Shown: one piece after another, positions 6,788 to 15,559 of the stretch
Numbering within the stretch: the first letter of the stretch is position 1
How the letters are laid out: every line of letters begins with the position of its first letter
NCBI RefSeq assembly: GCF_900101525.1
Contig: NZ_FMZD01000021.1
Location: forward strand, 1-39,924
Length of the DNA stretch: 39,924 bases
Origin: Marinilactibacillus psychrotolerans
GTDB lineage: Bacteria; Bacillota; Bacilli; Lactobacillales; Carnobacteriaceae_A
Direction: 5' to 3'
Notes under the pieces: generated by a model
Database searches by the model: none
Seen by the model: only the letters and a program-made list of their open reading frames with translations
Told to the model about the DNA's origin: nothing
Translations under genes and position numbers: made by a program

Positions 6788-7870
6788 CTATGCAAAATAT
6801 GATTCGTTAAATTTTACTGATTTCTTTTCAGTATCTATAGTGACTTCGATCCCATATGGCAAAAGACAACGGGGACAAGCATGTCCAAAAGGTAAATTAT
6901 ATAAGACCGGTAATGTCTCATCGTTAATAACCTCTTTGTAAATACTTTTATATTCTTCATAATATATATTATTTTGTGGTTTACCAATTAGTACACCATT
7001 CACCCTTGAAAATACACCATAATCTTTTAAAGTCATTAACATACTTCTTAGATCTTCAGGTATCGGACGCTCTTCACTTGTTTCTAAAAAAAGAATTTTC
7101 TCGTTCCATTCTTCTTTCCGAGGGAAAATTTTATACTTTTCTATTATATCTGGTTCATCCCCATAGCGAGCTCCTATTAAAGAATCATATAAACTTTCCA
7201 GACAGCCGCCCAATAACCTACCGCTGGTTTTCCTTTTTCCAGATAATACTTCGATCCCGTTTTTTTCAAAATGTCGCTTACGTTCAGTTCCTATAGCTTT
7301 AGAAGAAAAGTCGGTTCTTTCTTCATACCACCATTCAGTTGAAGGGATTTCTGTTAATTCATGATCCTCAAAATAACCTTCTAGAGAACGTTTCGTATAA
7401 GGTAAAAGCTCCTCTGCTAATTCAGCAATATCACTTAAAAAATTTGGACCATAAAAAGATTCCATTCCTAATCGATGGAACATTAAATGATTGATTGTTG
7501 TATCTGAAAAGCCTGTGAAAATTTTAGGAAAGTTATGTACTGCATGAATAAATTCCTCGTCTTCCATCAAGTATGGCAGCAAACGATAAGTATCGTCCCC
7601 ACCAATAGCACATATTATTCCTTTTATGGACGGATCCATAAATGCTTCTTTCAAATCTTCTGCCCGCCATTCAGGATGTTTTTCCAAACTATCCACCCCT
7701 TTTAAGGCATTAGGCATAATAATCGGTATTAGACCTAAAGCTTTTAATCTTTTCTTTCCTATTTCTAGCTGATGCGCTGCAAATGACTCTCCTAAAACAC
7801 CACTTGATAAACTAACAACAGCTACTTTATCCCCTTTTTTCAGACCCTTTGGCTTAATCAATATGTCCAT
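6788..7870 (-). CDS. S66-family serine peptidase (LD-carboxypeptidase / MccF-like)
   Basis: This 360-residue protein has S66 landmarks: GDKVAVVSLSS near the start, IGGDD (90-93), nucleophile Ser122 in FTGFSDTT, a glutamate in LFLETSEE and a histidine in PFGHACPRCLLPYG. The family includes LD-carboxypeptidases that trim murein tetrapeptides and MccF-like enzymes that cleave microcin C-type peptidyl-nucleotides. The length and the LLPYGIEVTID C-terminus are closer to the MccF/self-immunity branch, but that split is not secure from sequence alone. It stands alone, followed by a terminator. Confidence 0.85.
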   Translation of the reverse strand: MDILIKPKGLKKGDKVAVVSLSSGVLGESFAAHQLEIGKKRLKALGLIPIIMPNALKGVDSLEKHPEWRAEDLKEAFMDPSIKGIICAIGGDDTYRLLPYLMEDEEFIHAVHNFPKIFTGFSDTTINHLMFHRLGMESFYGPNFLSDIAELAEELLPYTKRSLEGYFEDHELTEIPSTEWWYEERTDFSSKAIGTERKRHFEKNGIEVLSGKRKTSGRLLGGCLESLYDSLIGARYGDEPDIIEKYKIFPRKEEWNEKILFLETSEERPIPEDLRSMLMTLKDYGVFSRVNGVLIGKPQNNIYYEEYKSIYKEVINDETLPVLYNLPFGHACPRCLLPYGIEVTIDTEKKSVKFNESYFA

Positions 7871-7916
7871 CTCCTGTTTTGACTTTCCCTTTTAAAATAT
7901 CTATCGCAAAAAATAT

Positions 7917-8210
7917 TTATGTTAAATAGAATAACACAATCATGATACTCACAAAAGACAGTAAAGCAGCAATTGGAATTGATAGTTTAAATATAAGCGT
8001 TTGTGTTTTGTGCCGAAATATCCCCATACTTAACCAGGAACCTATTCCTCCAAATAAAAAAGAACAGAGGAGCAGTTGCTTTTCTGAAATTCTATATTTA
8101 TGTTTTATAGCTCTTTGTTTGTCAATGTAAAATAAGGTAAAAGTATACAGATTCATCATTAATATCGTACTTAATAAAATGATCTGGATACTTGAAAGTG
8201 ATTGATTCAT
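7917..8210 (-). CDS. DUF1294 membrane protein
   Basis: This 97-residue protein has three to four hydrophobic segments and the DUF1294 pattern: YIDKQRAI near residue 28, RISEKQLLL, GGIGSWLSMGIFRHKT and a final membrane helix. The family is widespread and of unknown function, sometimes fused to cold-shock domains; this copy is the membrane part only. It lies upstream of and in the same direction as the S66 gene, with about 46 bp between them. Confidence 0.85.
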   Translation of the reverse strand: MNQSLSSIQIILLSTILMMNLYTFTLFYIDKQRAIKHKYRISEKQLLLCSFLFGGIGSWLSMGIFRHKTQTLIFKLSIPIAALLSFVSIMIVLFYLT

Positions 8211-8341
8211 AAAAAACCTCCTGAAACTTTACGATTAAATGTGTTAGACTTTTAATCGCCAACTAATTTTTCTTTGAATAGTATACCATAGTCAGAATTG
8301 TTATTTTTTAAAATAGGAAAAATGATCCGTCTGGAATATAA

Positions 8342-8408
8342 ATAAACTTCTAACAAAGTTAGAGCAGAAATAAGACTCTTTCTGCTGGTCACTTTATAAG
8401 AAGTTTAT
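8342..8408. other. Long three-part hairpin after the mannose-type PTS operon
   Basis: Three nested perfect arms pair across 67 bases: ATAAACTTCT with AGAAGTTTAT (10 bp), AAAGT with ACTTT (5 bp) and AGCAGAAA with TTTCTGCT (8 bp), with small internal loops. It begins 27 bp past the minus-strand stop of the IID gene. A good U-run is absent on either side, so it may stabilise or process the mRNA 3' end rather than act as a simple intrinsic terminator. Confidence 0.6.
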
Positions 8409-8434
8409 CTAATTTATTACATTGTATAATTTTA

Positions 8435-9265
8435 CTATCCTAAAAATCCAAAAGCTTTACCTGCAATACCGATTGCAAATATCACAAGAATGATCAATAG
8501 AGGACTAACATTTTTTTTCAATAGCCATCCAACAAACAATGTTAAGACTAAAGCTAATACTCCAGGCATGATACTATCTAGAACATCTTGCACTGTTTGT
8601 GTAACTACTTCACCATTTTCATTTGTAATTCTTGTAGCTACAATGGGAATATTTATACTTGTCCACTTACTTACTAGAGCCCCCATTACAAAAAGCCCAA
8701 CTATTGAAGCGCCTTCTGTTAGCTTTTTAATAGATCCTCCAGCCATTTCTTTAATAATTTCATTACCTTTTTCATATCCTAATGTTAACCCGTAATATTT
8801 TGTTGTTAAACGTATAACATTGATTAAAACGAAAAATAATAAGGGTCCACTGATACTTCCGGCTATTGCTAATGAAGCACCCAACGCAGCCAAAACTGGA
8901 CGTGCTGTTCCCCAGAAAATTGGATCTCCTACTCCAGCTAGAGGACCCATCAATCCAATTTTCATTGCAGCAATTGAACTTCCCGGCATATCCCCTTCAT
9001 TCGCTTTTTCTTCCTCCATAGCGCCTACCACACCAAAAATAGGTGCAGTCAGCCAAGGATGAGTATTGAACCATTCTAAATGTCTTTGTAACGCCTCATT
9101 TCGTTCTTTCCCAGGCTCATATAGCCTTTTGATAGCAGGGATCATTACATAACAAAATCCCATATTTTGAACCCGTTCAAAGTTAAAAGATCCTAATAAA
9201 AAATTCGATCTCAAAAACATACTATTTATATCTTTTTTTGTCAATTTCTTTTCTGAATTTTCCAT
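8435..9265 (-). CDS. PTS mannose/fructose/sorbose-family EIID
   Basis: This 276-residue membrane subunit opens with KKDINSMFLRSNFLLGSFNFERVQNMGFCYVMIPAIKRLY and contains MEEEKANEGD and GLMGPLAGVGDPIFWGT, all diagnostic of mannose-family EIID. With EIIC it forms the sugar channel. It is the last gene of the IIA-IIB-IIC-IID operon, 14 bp after IIC, and shares the sigma-54 promoter at 11050-11065. The exact sugar cannot be read from the sequence. Confidence 0.95.
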   Translation of the reverse strand: MENSEKKLTKKDINSMFLRSNFLLGSFNFERVQNMGFCYVMIPAIKRLYEPGKERNEALQRHLEWFNTHPWLTAPIFGVVGAMEEEKANEGDMPGSSIAAMKIGLMGPLAGVGDPIFWGTARPVLAALGASLAIAGSISGPLLFFVLINVIRLTTKYYGLTLGYEKGNEIIKEMAGGSIKKLTEGASIVGLFVMGALVSKWTSINIPIVATRITNENGEVVTQTVQDVLDSIMPGVLALVLTLFVGWLLKKNVSPLLIILVIFAIGIAGKAFGFLG

Positions 9266-9279
9266 TCGTAGTTTCCTCC

Positions 9280-10086
9280 TTAAGCATCTAGATCATCATC
9301 TAAATCATCGTCAAGCGTTACATTATTCGGTGTGGCAGGAGTTTCTGTATTTCCACCTAATGTATTATATTTTAGTTGAATGAAAAGTAGGGCTAAGCAT
9401 AACCCTAATCCGCCAAATCCAACTAAATTAAAGTTTGTGAACGCTGCGAATAAGAATCCCATATAGAAGAAAGGTTTTAAATAAGGTATATCCATCATAT
9501 TCACAACCATTGCATATCCTACTACAACGATAATTCCCCCACCTATTTGCAATCCTCCAGTAATCACTTCTGGAATACCATTCAGAAATTGACCAACTGC
9601 TTCTGCACTAATCATAAGAATAATAAATGTTGGTATCATAACACGAAGAGCTTGTAAAAAAAGTGCTGAAATATGCATAATCTCAATTCCTCGGAAGTTT
9701 CCACGCTCTGCAAAGCTATCTGCTTTATGAACAAAAAATACGGTAATGGTTCTTACGAATATCGTTAATGCTTGTCCTGCTGCTGCCAAAGGTACTGCAA
9801 TCGCAATTCCTTCCCCAATTCCTTGTTGTGTTGTTATAACTAAAATAGTTGAAATTACTGATGCAATTGCGGTATCTGGTGCCATAGCTAACCCAACATT
9901 CATCCAGCCTAGCGCCATCATTTCTAACGTTCCGCCTAAGATAATACCCGTCGTCACATCTCCTAATACCAGCCCAACCAGCGTACACGCAACTAAAGGT
10001 CTATGAGTCTGAGCCTCATCTAACACACTACCCATTCCAGTTATACCAGCTACAATTAATAAAAGAATAATTTGTATTATAGACAT
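9280..10086 (-). CDS. PTS mannose/fructose/sorbose-family EIIC
   Basis: This 268-residue protein has about seven to eight hydrophobic helices and the EIIC core LVACTLVGLVLGDVTTGIILGGTLEMMALGWMN, followed by MAPDTAIASVISTILVI. A low-complexity acidic tail (DDDLDDDLDA) ends the protein, as in several Gram-positive EIIC-Man proteins. It acts with EIID as the membrane permease. Confidence 0.95.
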   Translation of the reverse strand: MSIIQIILLLIVAGITGMGSVLDEAQTHRPLVACTLVGLVLGDVTTGIILGGTLEMMALGWMNVGLAMAPDTAIASVISTILVITTQQGIGEGIAIAVPLAAAGQALTIFVRTITVFFVHKADSFAERGNFRGIEIMHISALFLQALRVMIPTFIILMISAEAVGQFLNGIPEVITGGLQIGGGIIVVVGYAMVVNMMDIPYLKPFFYMGFLFAAFTNFNLVGFGGLGLCLALLFIQLKYNTLGGNTETPATPNNVTLDDDLDDDLDA

Positions 10087-10100
10087 TTTAATTTACCTCC

Positions 10101-10592
10101 TTACTTATTTATTTTTGTTTTTAGTTCTTTATAAAAATCTAGTTTTGTGTCTCCTGGTAATTGACGCAATTCTAATTCTATCCCTAACTCATTTAACTTA
10201 TTAAAAGCGGTAACATTATCTGGCGAAACACTGACTGCTTTCGTAATTTGCTGACGATCCCGTTCAAATCTCATTCCACCAACATTTACTTCAGAAATAG
10301 GAACACCTTTTTCCACCAAATTAAGAATATCTTCTGGACATTCGAACAATAACATCACGTTATCTTTATCATAGCGAGGTGAATTGTAGGCACGGACCAT
10401 TTTATCAACCGATACTGCACTAGCTTTAACATTCGCTGGAGCAACAGATAGAATAAGTGTTTTACGCATTTCATCTTTTGCAACAGAATCTGAAACAATA
10501 ATAATTCGTGTAATCGGTTTTAATTTTACCCATTTTGTTAATACTTGACCGTGTATAAACCGATCATCTATACGAGCTAATTCAATTTTCAT
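10101..10592 (-). CDS. PTS mannose/fructose/sorbose-family EIIB
   Basis: This 163-residue cytoplasmic phosphocarrier contains LARIDDRFIHGQVLTKW; His14 is the expected phosphorylated residue. GGMRFERDR and the C-terminal RQLPGDTKLDF fit the family. The start overlaps the IIA stop (ATGA at 10589-10592), so translation is coupled. It passes phosphate from EIIA to the incoming sugar. EIIB of this family also phosphorylates PRD regulators, here probably the LevR/ManR-type activator next door. Confidence 0.95.
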   Translation of the reverse strand: MKIELARIDDRFIHGQVLTKWVKLKPITRIIIVSDSVAKDEMRKTLILSVAPANVKASAVSVDKMVRAYNSPRYDKDNVMLLFECPEDILNLVEKGVPISEVNVGGMRFERDRQQITKAVSVSPDNVTAFNKLNELGIELELRQLPGDTKLDFYKELKTKINK

Positions 10593-11023
10593 AGTAAATC
10601 CTCCTCATTTTCTTTTCCTTGCAAATCAGTGACTTCTTCTGTAAAAATTTTTATGCTTTCTTTGCTGATTTTTTTAAGATGTACAACTAGTTGTGACAGC
10701 TGCATAGTCTCTTTTGCTGCTGCAGCTTCTAAAATCATTGGTAGACTAACTCCAGTCACGATATCAATCGATTCTTTGCCGTATGCTAATTGTGCTGCTG
10801 CATTGTATGGCGTTCCTCCAAACACGTCAACTAAAATTAATAATTCATCTTCCTCATTTAATTGAGCAAACCCCTCTTCAAATTTTTTATTGACTTGAGG
10901 AAGACCTTCTCCTTTCAAGAATGGAACAGCTTGGACTTTAGGATCTTCTCCAAAAATCATTTCGAATGCGTCTAACATTCCTAATGAAACATCTCCATGA
11001 CCACTTATCATAATAGATAGCAT
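10589..11023 (-). CDS. PTS mannose/fructose/sorbose-family EIIA
   Basis: This 144-residue protein has MISGHGDVSLGMLDAFEMIFG at the N-terminus, with the phosphorylatable His9, then LLILVDVFGGTPYNAAAQLA and VTGVSLPMILEA. It is a separate IIA protein, unlike the fused IIAB of many mpt operons, giving a four-gene levDEFG-like layout. It is the first gene after the sigma-54 promoter (-12 box about 26 bp upstream of the start). Confidence 0.95.
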   Translation of the reverse strand: MLSIMISGHGDVSLGMLDAFEMIFGEDPKVQAVPFLKGEGLPQVNKKFEEGFAQLNEEDELLILVDVFGGTPYNAAAQLAYGKESIDIVTGVSLPMILEAAAAKETMQLSQLVVHLKKISKESIKIFTEEVTDLQGKENEEDLL

Positions 11024-11049
11024 TTATTTCACTCCCTTCATTTTATATA

Positions 11050-11065
11050 AGCAATTTCTGTGCCA
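11050..11065 (-). promoter_or_regulatory. Sigma-54 (-24/-12) promoter of the PTS operon
   Basis: On the minus strand TGGCACAGAAATTGCT matches the consensus TGGCAC-N5-TTGCW exactly. It lies directly upstream of the EIIA gene. An adjacent gene encodes a sigma-54-dependent activator with GAFTGA, so both halves of the regulatory system are present. Confidence 0.93.
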
Positions 11066-11114
11066 AAAGAGTGTCTCAACATTAAATCCTTTCATACCAA
11101 ATGTTTATCCCAAA

Positions 11115-11155
11115 AAAAGAGAGAGTGTCTCGTGAATTGAGACACTCTCTCTTTT
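11115..11155 (-). terminator. Perfect 17-bp inverted repeat: terminator of the activator gene, possibly also activator site
   Basis: Arms 11115-11131 and 11139-11155 are perfectly complementary with a 7-base loop. On the minus strand the stem is followed by seven U, a good terminator for the activator gene ending at 11200. It also lies 50-90 bp upstream of the -24 box, where sigma-54 activators bind, and the arm sequence GAGTGTCTC recurs at 11069-11077 next to that box. Confidence 0.8.
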
Positions 11156-11199
11156 ATTATTCATTTACGAAACACTGTTATATCTAAACCAAAACAGTT

Positions 11200-13968
11200 T
11201 TACTCATTTGCTAAAACTTCTACGATAAATCGCTTTTCATCATCGCTTAAATTTAACAAAAGCTTTTCTTCTAATGTAGATAGTGTTCCTTCTACTGCCT
11301 CTAGTAAATCATTGTTCTCCTCATTCCAAAGATCGTTATAGGCTAATGGATTCTTTTTTATGACTCGTTCAAAAGAAAAAGCAGTATGAACGACTAACTT
11401 TAAAATTAAAGTATTGGAAAAAGTAGTTCCTAGTCTGATCTGCAAATCTTTTGTCCAGTCTATTAGCAAATCAGTTAGATGGTGTGGATTTAAATAGACC
11501 AAATGCATATTTAAAGTATCTTGGCACAACTCTTTTATTACAGTATTCTTTTGATCTTTTTGGTTCTTATTTTCATAAGGTAATCCTATTATTTGTCTAA
11601 GTGTGCTTTCTCCTGAACCTTCTATTAGATCTTCAAGGGTTATATGAGGAACACCAATTTTCGGATTGCGAGTCCCCACAGTTGCGATCACTTGGTATTG
11701 ATCCACAAGTTTAGGAATGGATTCTTGAAATTTCAAACTCGAAACAGTTACTATTTCAATCGTTTCTTCAGTTGAATACTGAAGAATTCCTAAAATCATC
11801 TGCTCAATCTTTTTAGCTGTTCCACTACCCGTTGTACAAATGGAGAGTATAGCTTTAACTCGACCACTTTGGTGCAAATGAACGGTTGCTAAAAAATCTT
11901 TCATAACTGAAGAATATATCCCGCCTAAACTTAGATCCATATAATTAATTTTTCTGACCACATCTAAAACCATGCTAGTTGTGACATTTGGTATGGTTTT
12001 AATCATCACTCCGGATTTTTCAATCAGTTTAGATTCAAACATTGATAATGAACCCATATCAACTAGCATCAGCACGCCACAACCATTATCTAATTCCTTG
12101 GCCTGAGTAACTATTTTATCGAATATCTCATCAGGCGTTATATCCAATGGCATATCTAAAGCTGCAATGGGTGCAGCTCCTAATAATTCTACCGCGACTT
12201 GAACCATTGAAGTCGCAGTAGAGTTTCCGTGAGTAACGACTAATACACTTACTTTCTTCTTTTCTTCCAATGTTTCTATTGATACAAGCAACATAGTAAG
12301 ATATATTACTTCAATTTCGGGCAGTATGACTCTTAATGTTTGTTCTATTTTATCTTTAAAAAGTTTTACGACATCATATTCATTTTTATGTTCCGTTATG
12401 ATTTCTCGTATATCTAATTGGGAAATTAGCTTATCCTTTTTCTCTCTACGGAAATAGGCATCTAGATGCATCCCGATATAATAAAGAAATTTTCTATCGA
12501 ATCGAACTTTTAAATTTTTTTCAGCAATTACCTTTAATTCCATTGTTAGATTAGAGATATCTGGATCTACAAACTTGAGTAAATTATAATTAATTGTTTT
12601 ATTATTAATGAAATTTTTCACATGCAAGTGTAAATCTGTCAAAATATATTGATGAATTTGTTCTTCTGAGATCCCTTGTTCTTCTAATGTCTTTACCTTT
12701 TGCTCAATAATTTCATAGATATTTAGACCCTCATAATTTTCATTAGTTATTTCCTGAGTTGAAGGGTATATTTTTGTTGTAACATCTAATAATTCTTCTA
12801 CTTCTTTTGAGCGTTGAATATTTTGACTACTTGAACTCCACTGCGATAATATATCTTCAGGTAATTCTTGAATTCCTATACTAATTTCTTCTTTTTCATG
12901 AAGGTTATGTAAAAAAGATTGGGCACAAACCAGCTGTATTTGAGATTGCAACTGTCCAACATTTCCATATTCAATCGTATTAATCAATGCATTGATTACA
13001 TCAATATCTACTAAAAATGTCCGTTGTACACGTCGAGCTTCTTGCTCAAAAAGAAATTTGGTTAAAGCAATTCTCTCCTGTACAGATCGTTGATTTAGGG
13101 CAGGTATTTGGATTGTCATTGGAATACGTCTTAAAAAAGTTTCTAATAACGATGAATTGGGGTCTTCGGTTGTTGCACAAATAATCAGTACATTTGCTTT
13201 ACGTTTCAATCCTGTTTCACCTAAACGATTAAAATATCCATGATCTATAAAATAAAATAACATTTCCTGTCCTTCAGGAGTCAATCGGTGGATCTCATCT
13301 AATAATAAGACGCCCCCATCAGCTTTTTCTACTAGTCCTATATGATCTTCGTTCGCCCCTGTAAAGGCTCCTTGTACATAACCGAATAATTGAGCTAGCA
13401 GCAACTGTGGATTATGATAATAATCTGCACAGTTAAAGCTTTCAAATGAAGAATTTTTGTCTATTAATTTCTCAAAAATAGAATATTGATAAATTTTATT
13501 TGCAAAAAAAGTTTTTCCTGAACCAGTAGGTCCTAAAAGCAACATATGTAATCCGTTAGGTGGATAATGCACTGCCGCTTTAGCTTGAGATACACCCTTT
13601 TTCAGACTCCCTTTATTACCGATCATTAATTCAAAAGGATTTCTATTTGATTTTTCAACCGTATCATTAACTGTTTCTTCGAATTCGCTTAAATTCAAAA
13701 CTTCTTCTATTTCTGTATTCCACTGCAGATTTAATTGCTCTTCAAGCACTTCTACTGGTAGATATCTTACAGGGTAAGATTTAACTTTTAAAACTCTTTT
13801 TTCTCTTACTAATTTATTTAACTCTAAACTAGTATTTGCTCTTGTAAGCATTAACTCTTCTGCTATTTCTTTTGCTGAAGATCCTTGAGTCTTTAGTATT
13901 TCTTCTTTACTACTGTTTTGCCAAGTCCCTAGTAATCTTTGATACACACGTTCAATCCGTTTCATCAT
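11200..13968 (-). CDS. LevR/ManR-family sigma-54-dependent activator with PRD and PTS domains
   Basis: This 922-residue protein has, in order: an N-terminal winged HTH (about 20-70), an AAA+ domain with Walker A GPTGSGKT at 146-153, GAFTGA (200-205, contact with sigma-54) and Walker B GVLLLDEI (219-226), a first PRD (about 440-550), an EIIA-Man-like domain with VVTHGNSTATSM (about 565-690), an EIIB-like segment (ILSICTTGSGTA, about 715-800) and a second PRD (about 825-920). PTS components phosphorylate the PRD and EIIA-like histidines, so activity follows sugar availability. It should activate the sigma-54 promoter of the adjacent PTS operon. Its own promoter looks sigma-A type (14032-14060). 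Two ATG codons are adjacent at the start; I keep the first. Confidence 0.95.
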   Translation of the reverse strand: MMKRIERVYQRLLGTWQNSSKEEILKTQGSSAKEIAEELMLTRANTSLELNKLVREKRVLKVKSYPVRYLPVEVLEEQLNLQWNTEIEEVLNLSEFEETVNDTVEKSNRNPFELMIGNKGSLKKGVSQAKAAVHYPPNGLHMLLLGPTGSGKTFFANKIYQYSIFEKLIDKNSSFESFNCADYYHNPQLLLAQLFGYVQGAFTGANEDHIGLVEKADGGVLLLDEIHRLTPEGQEMLFYFIDHGYFNRLGETGLKRKANVLIICATTEDPNSSLLETFLRRIPMTIQIPALNQRSVQERIALTKFLFEQEARRVQRTFLVDIDVINALINTIEYGNVGQLQSQIQLVCAQSFLHNLHEKEEISIGIQELPEDILSQWSSSSQNIQRSKEVEELLDVTTKIYPSTQEITNENYEGLNIYEIIEQKVKTLEEQGISEEQIHQYILTDLHLHVKNFINNKTINYNLLKFVDPDISNLTMELKVIAEKNLKVRFDRKFLYYIGMHLDAYFRREKKDKLISQLDIREIITEHKNEYDVVKLFKDKIEQTLRVILPEIEVIYLTMLLVSIETLEEKKKVSVLVVTHGNSTATSMVQVAVELLGAAPIAALDMPLDITPDEIFDKIVTQAKELDNGCGVLMLVDMGSLSMFESKLIEKSGVMIKTIPNVTTSMVLDVVRKINYMDLSLGGIYSSVMKDFLATVHLHQSGRVKAILSICTTGSGTAKKIEQMILGILQYSTEETIEIVTVSSLKFQESIPKLVDQYQVIATVGTRNPKIGVPHITLEDLIEGSGESTLRQIIGLPYENKNQKDQKNTVIKELCQDTLNMHLVYLNPHHLTDLLIDWTKDLQIRLGTTFSNTLILKLVVHTAFSFERVIKKNPLAYNDLWNEENNDLLEAVEGTLSTLEEKLLLNLSDDEKRFIVEVLANE

Positions 13969-14031
13969 TTTCCCAGCCTTTTAAAACACTTTTTTCTCTT
14001 TATTCGAAACAGTTCTTGTCTTCACTGTCTA

Positions 14032-14060
14032 TTTATATAGCAAATGATACTATATATCAA
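14032..14060 (-). promoter_or_regulatory. Probable sigma-A promoter of the activator gene
   Basis: On the minus strand TTGATA (14055-14060) and TATAAA (14032-14037) are 17 bp apart, about 65 bp upstream of the activator start codon. Confidence 0.5.
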
Positions 14061-14087
14061 TCAAATTTGATGCTCATGTATATAAAA

Positions 14088-14480
14088 CTATTGACTATAT
14101 TTTGATATTATATTTTTTAAATTCTTTTTATGCCATTTAGTTCCTGTAAGCGTTGATACATTTAAAGTTAACATTAAGTTACTTCCATTTTCCAGTTTTT
14201 CTTTTGTATGAATCAGTATTTGCCCTCTACTTCCTTTTGCAATACATTCAGTTTTCAGTAATTGCTCTTTCTTGAAAATCAATTTATCTGTAAAAACTTT
14301 TAGATGACGCTGATATCTTGCGGCTGCTACTAAGTTATCACTAATATAAACACAACTCATAACAGGATTAAAATTAATTATATTTATTGAAATAACGGAG
14401 TGCCCTAGTTCAAAGTTATATCCTGGGTATTCGTTTTCAAGATATTCACAAAAAATTTCTTCTTTTAAAAATAAATTCAT
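14088..14480 (-). CDS. Uncharacterised protein upstream of the sigma-54 activator
   Basis: I do not recognise this 130-residue protein. The start is the ATG at 14480, with GAGGAG 7 bp upstream; an in-frame TTG further up overlaps that site. It has no membrane helix or signal peptide. The middle (VMSCVYISDNLVAAARY) and the C-terminal half (LKVFTDKLIFKKEQLLKTECIAKG, ILIHTKEKLENGSNLMLTLN) suggest a beta-rich fold, with a lysine-rich tail. It is in the same direction as the activator, about 120 bp upstream, and the activator has its own promoter candidate. Codon and base usage match the neighbours, so it is probably a real gene. Confidence 0.6.
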   Translation of the reverse strand: MNLFLKEEIFCEYLENEYPGYNFELGHSVISINIINFNPVMSCVYISDNLVAAARYQRHLKVFTDKLIFKKEQLLKTECIAKGSRGQILIHTKEKLENGSNLMLTLNVSTLTGTKWHKKNLKNIISKYSQ

Positions 14481-14796
14481 TATATTACTCCTCTTCAAAT
14501 ATTCTAACTAACTACATAGATATTACTCTACTACATTATAAACTTCTTGAATTCTATTTGCTATATCGTTTACTGTCTGTTAATTATTTAGATAATTTAT
14601 AAGCCAATTCATTACCTTTTTTTATTTTATCCTCAACAGCTTTATTCTTTTTTTCACACACCAGAAAATAAATTCAGCAGGCTAAAAATATTTATGATTG
14701 AATGTCAAACTACATATCGTCTTTAGATACTTAAATTTACTTACAATTACTTGAAAATACATATTTATTTGTTATACTACTTGTGAGGTGGTTAAA
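14481..14796. promoter_or_regulatory. Gene-free stretch with the DeoR-gene promoter
   Basis: Very AT-rich and without a convincing reading frame. Its right end holds a near-consensus promoter, TTGAAA (14751-14756)-N16-TATACT (14773-14778), and the GAGGTGG ribosome binding site at 14785-14791 for the DeoR gene. Confidence 0.65.
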
Positions 14797-15543
14797 ATGT
14801 ACCAAGAACAAAGATTAGAAAAAATTTTACAGCTGTTAGAAAAAAAGGAAGAACTTTCATCTAAAGATATGATTGACTATTTCAAAGTGTCTCGCGATAC
14901 TATCCGAAGAGACTTTTCTATTCTTACCAAAGAAGGAAAAGTTAAACGAACCCATGGCGGCATAGTGAAAATTAATCAAGAACACCAAATTCTTTCTTTT
15001 GAAGAAAGAGTAAGAATGTTCTCTGACGCTAAAATCCATATTGCAAAAATTGCTGAAACATTTATTAAAGACAATGGAACTTATTTCTTAGATGTTTCGA
15101 CTATTGTTCTCAAGCTGGCTCAGTTGGTAGACAAAAAGGCAACCATCTATTCGCACTCTTTAGATAATGCTATTATGCTAAGTAATAATTCAAATATTAG
15201 ATTTAATTTATTAGGTGGACAATTCTTTAAAAAAAATCGTTTTTATTATTCTCTGAATGAAGCTGAAATATTGAAGAATATTTCGTTTGATGTTGCTTTT
15301 ATTGGTGCTGCTGGATTACATAATGGAGAAATCAGTTTTGAAGATCAAGAAGATGCCTTTTTAAAACAACTAGTCTTACAAAATGCTAAAACAAAAATTT
15401 TAGTAGCTGAGGAATCAAAATTTAACCAGGCGGCTACTTATACTATAGGGACAATTAACGACTTCGATTATTTCATAACAGATAAAGCCTTAAAAAAAGA
15501 AAAAACAGAATTCTTATCAAGTAGTGTTAGATTAATTTATTAA
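14797..15543 (+). CDS. DeoR-family transcriptional regulator
   Basis: This 248-residue protein has the DeoR winged HTH at residues 4-57 (RLEKILQLLEKKEELSSKDM, then VSRDTIRRDFSILTKEGKVKRTHGG) and the DeoRC sugar-phosphate sensor domain with VAFIGAAGLHNGEISFED and KILVAEESKF. I start it at the ATG at 14797, 5 bp after GAGGTGG; a GTG at 14788 would lie within that site. It is followed 16 bp later by a HAD phosphatase, probably in one operon. DeoR proteins usually repress sugar-catabolic genes and respond to a phosphorylated sugar; the target here is unknown. Confidence 0.92.
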   Translation: MYQEQRLEKILQLLEKKEELSSKDMIDYFKVSRDTIRRDFSILTKEGKVKRTHGGIVKINQEHQILSFEERVRMFSDAKIHIAKIAETFIKDNGTYFLDVSTIVLKLAQLVDKKATIYSHSLDNAIMLSNNSNIRFNLLGGQFFKKNRFYYSLNEAEILKNISFDVAFIGAAGLHNGEISFEDQEDAFLKQLVLQNAKTKILVAEESKFNQAATYTIGTINDFDYFITDKALKKEKTEFLSSSVRLIY

Positions 15544-15559
15544 GAAAGGCTGAGGAATC

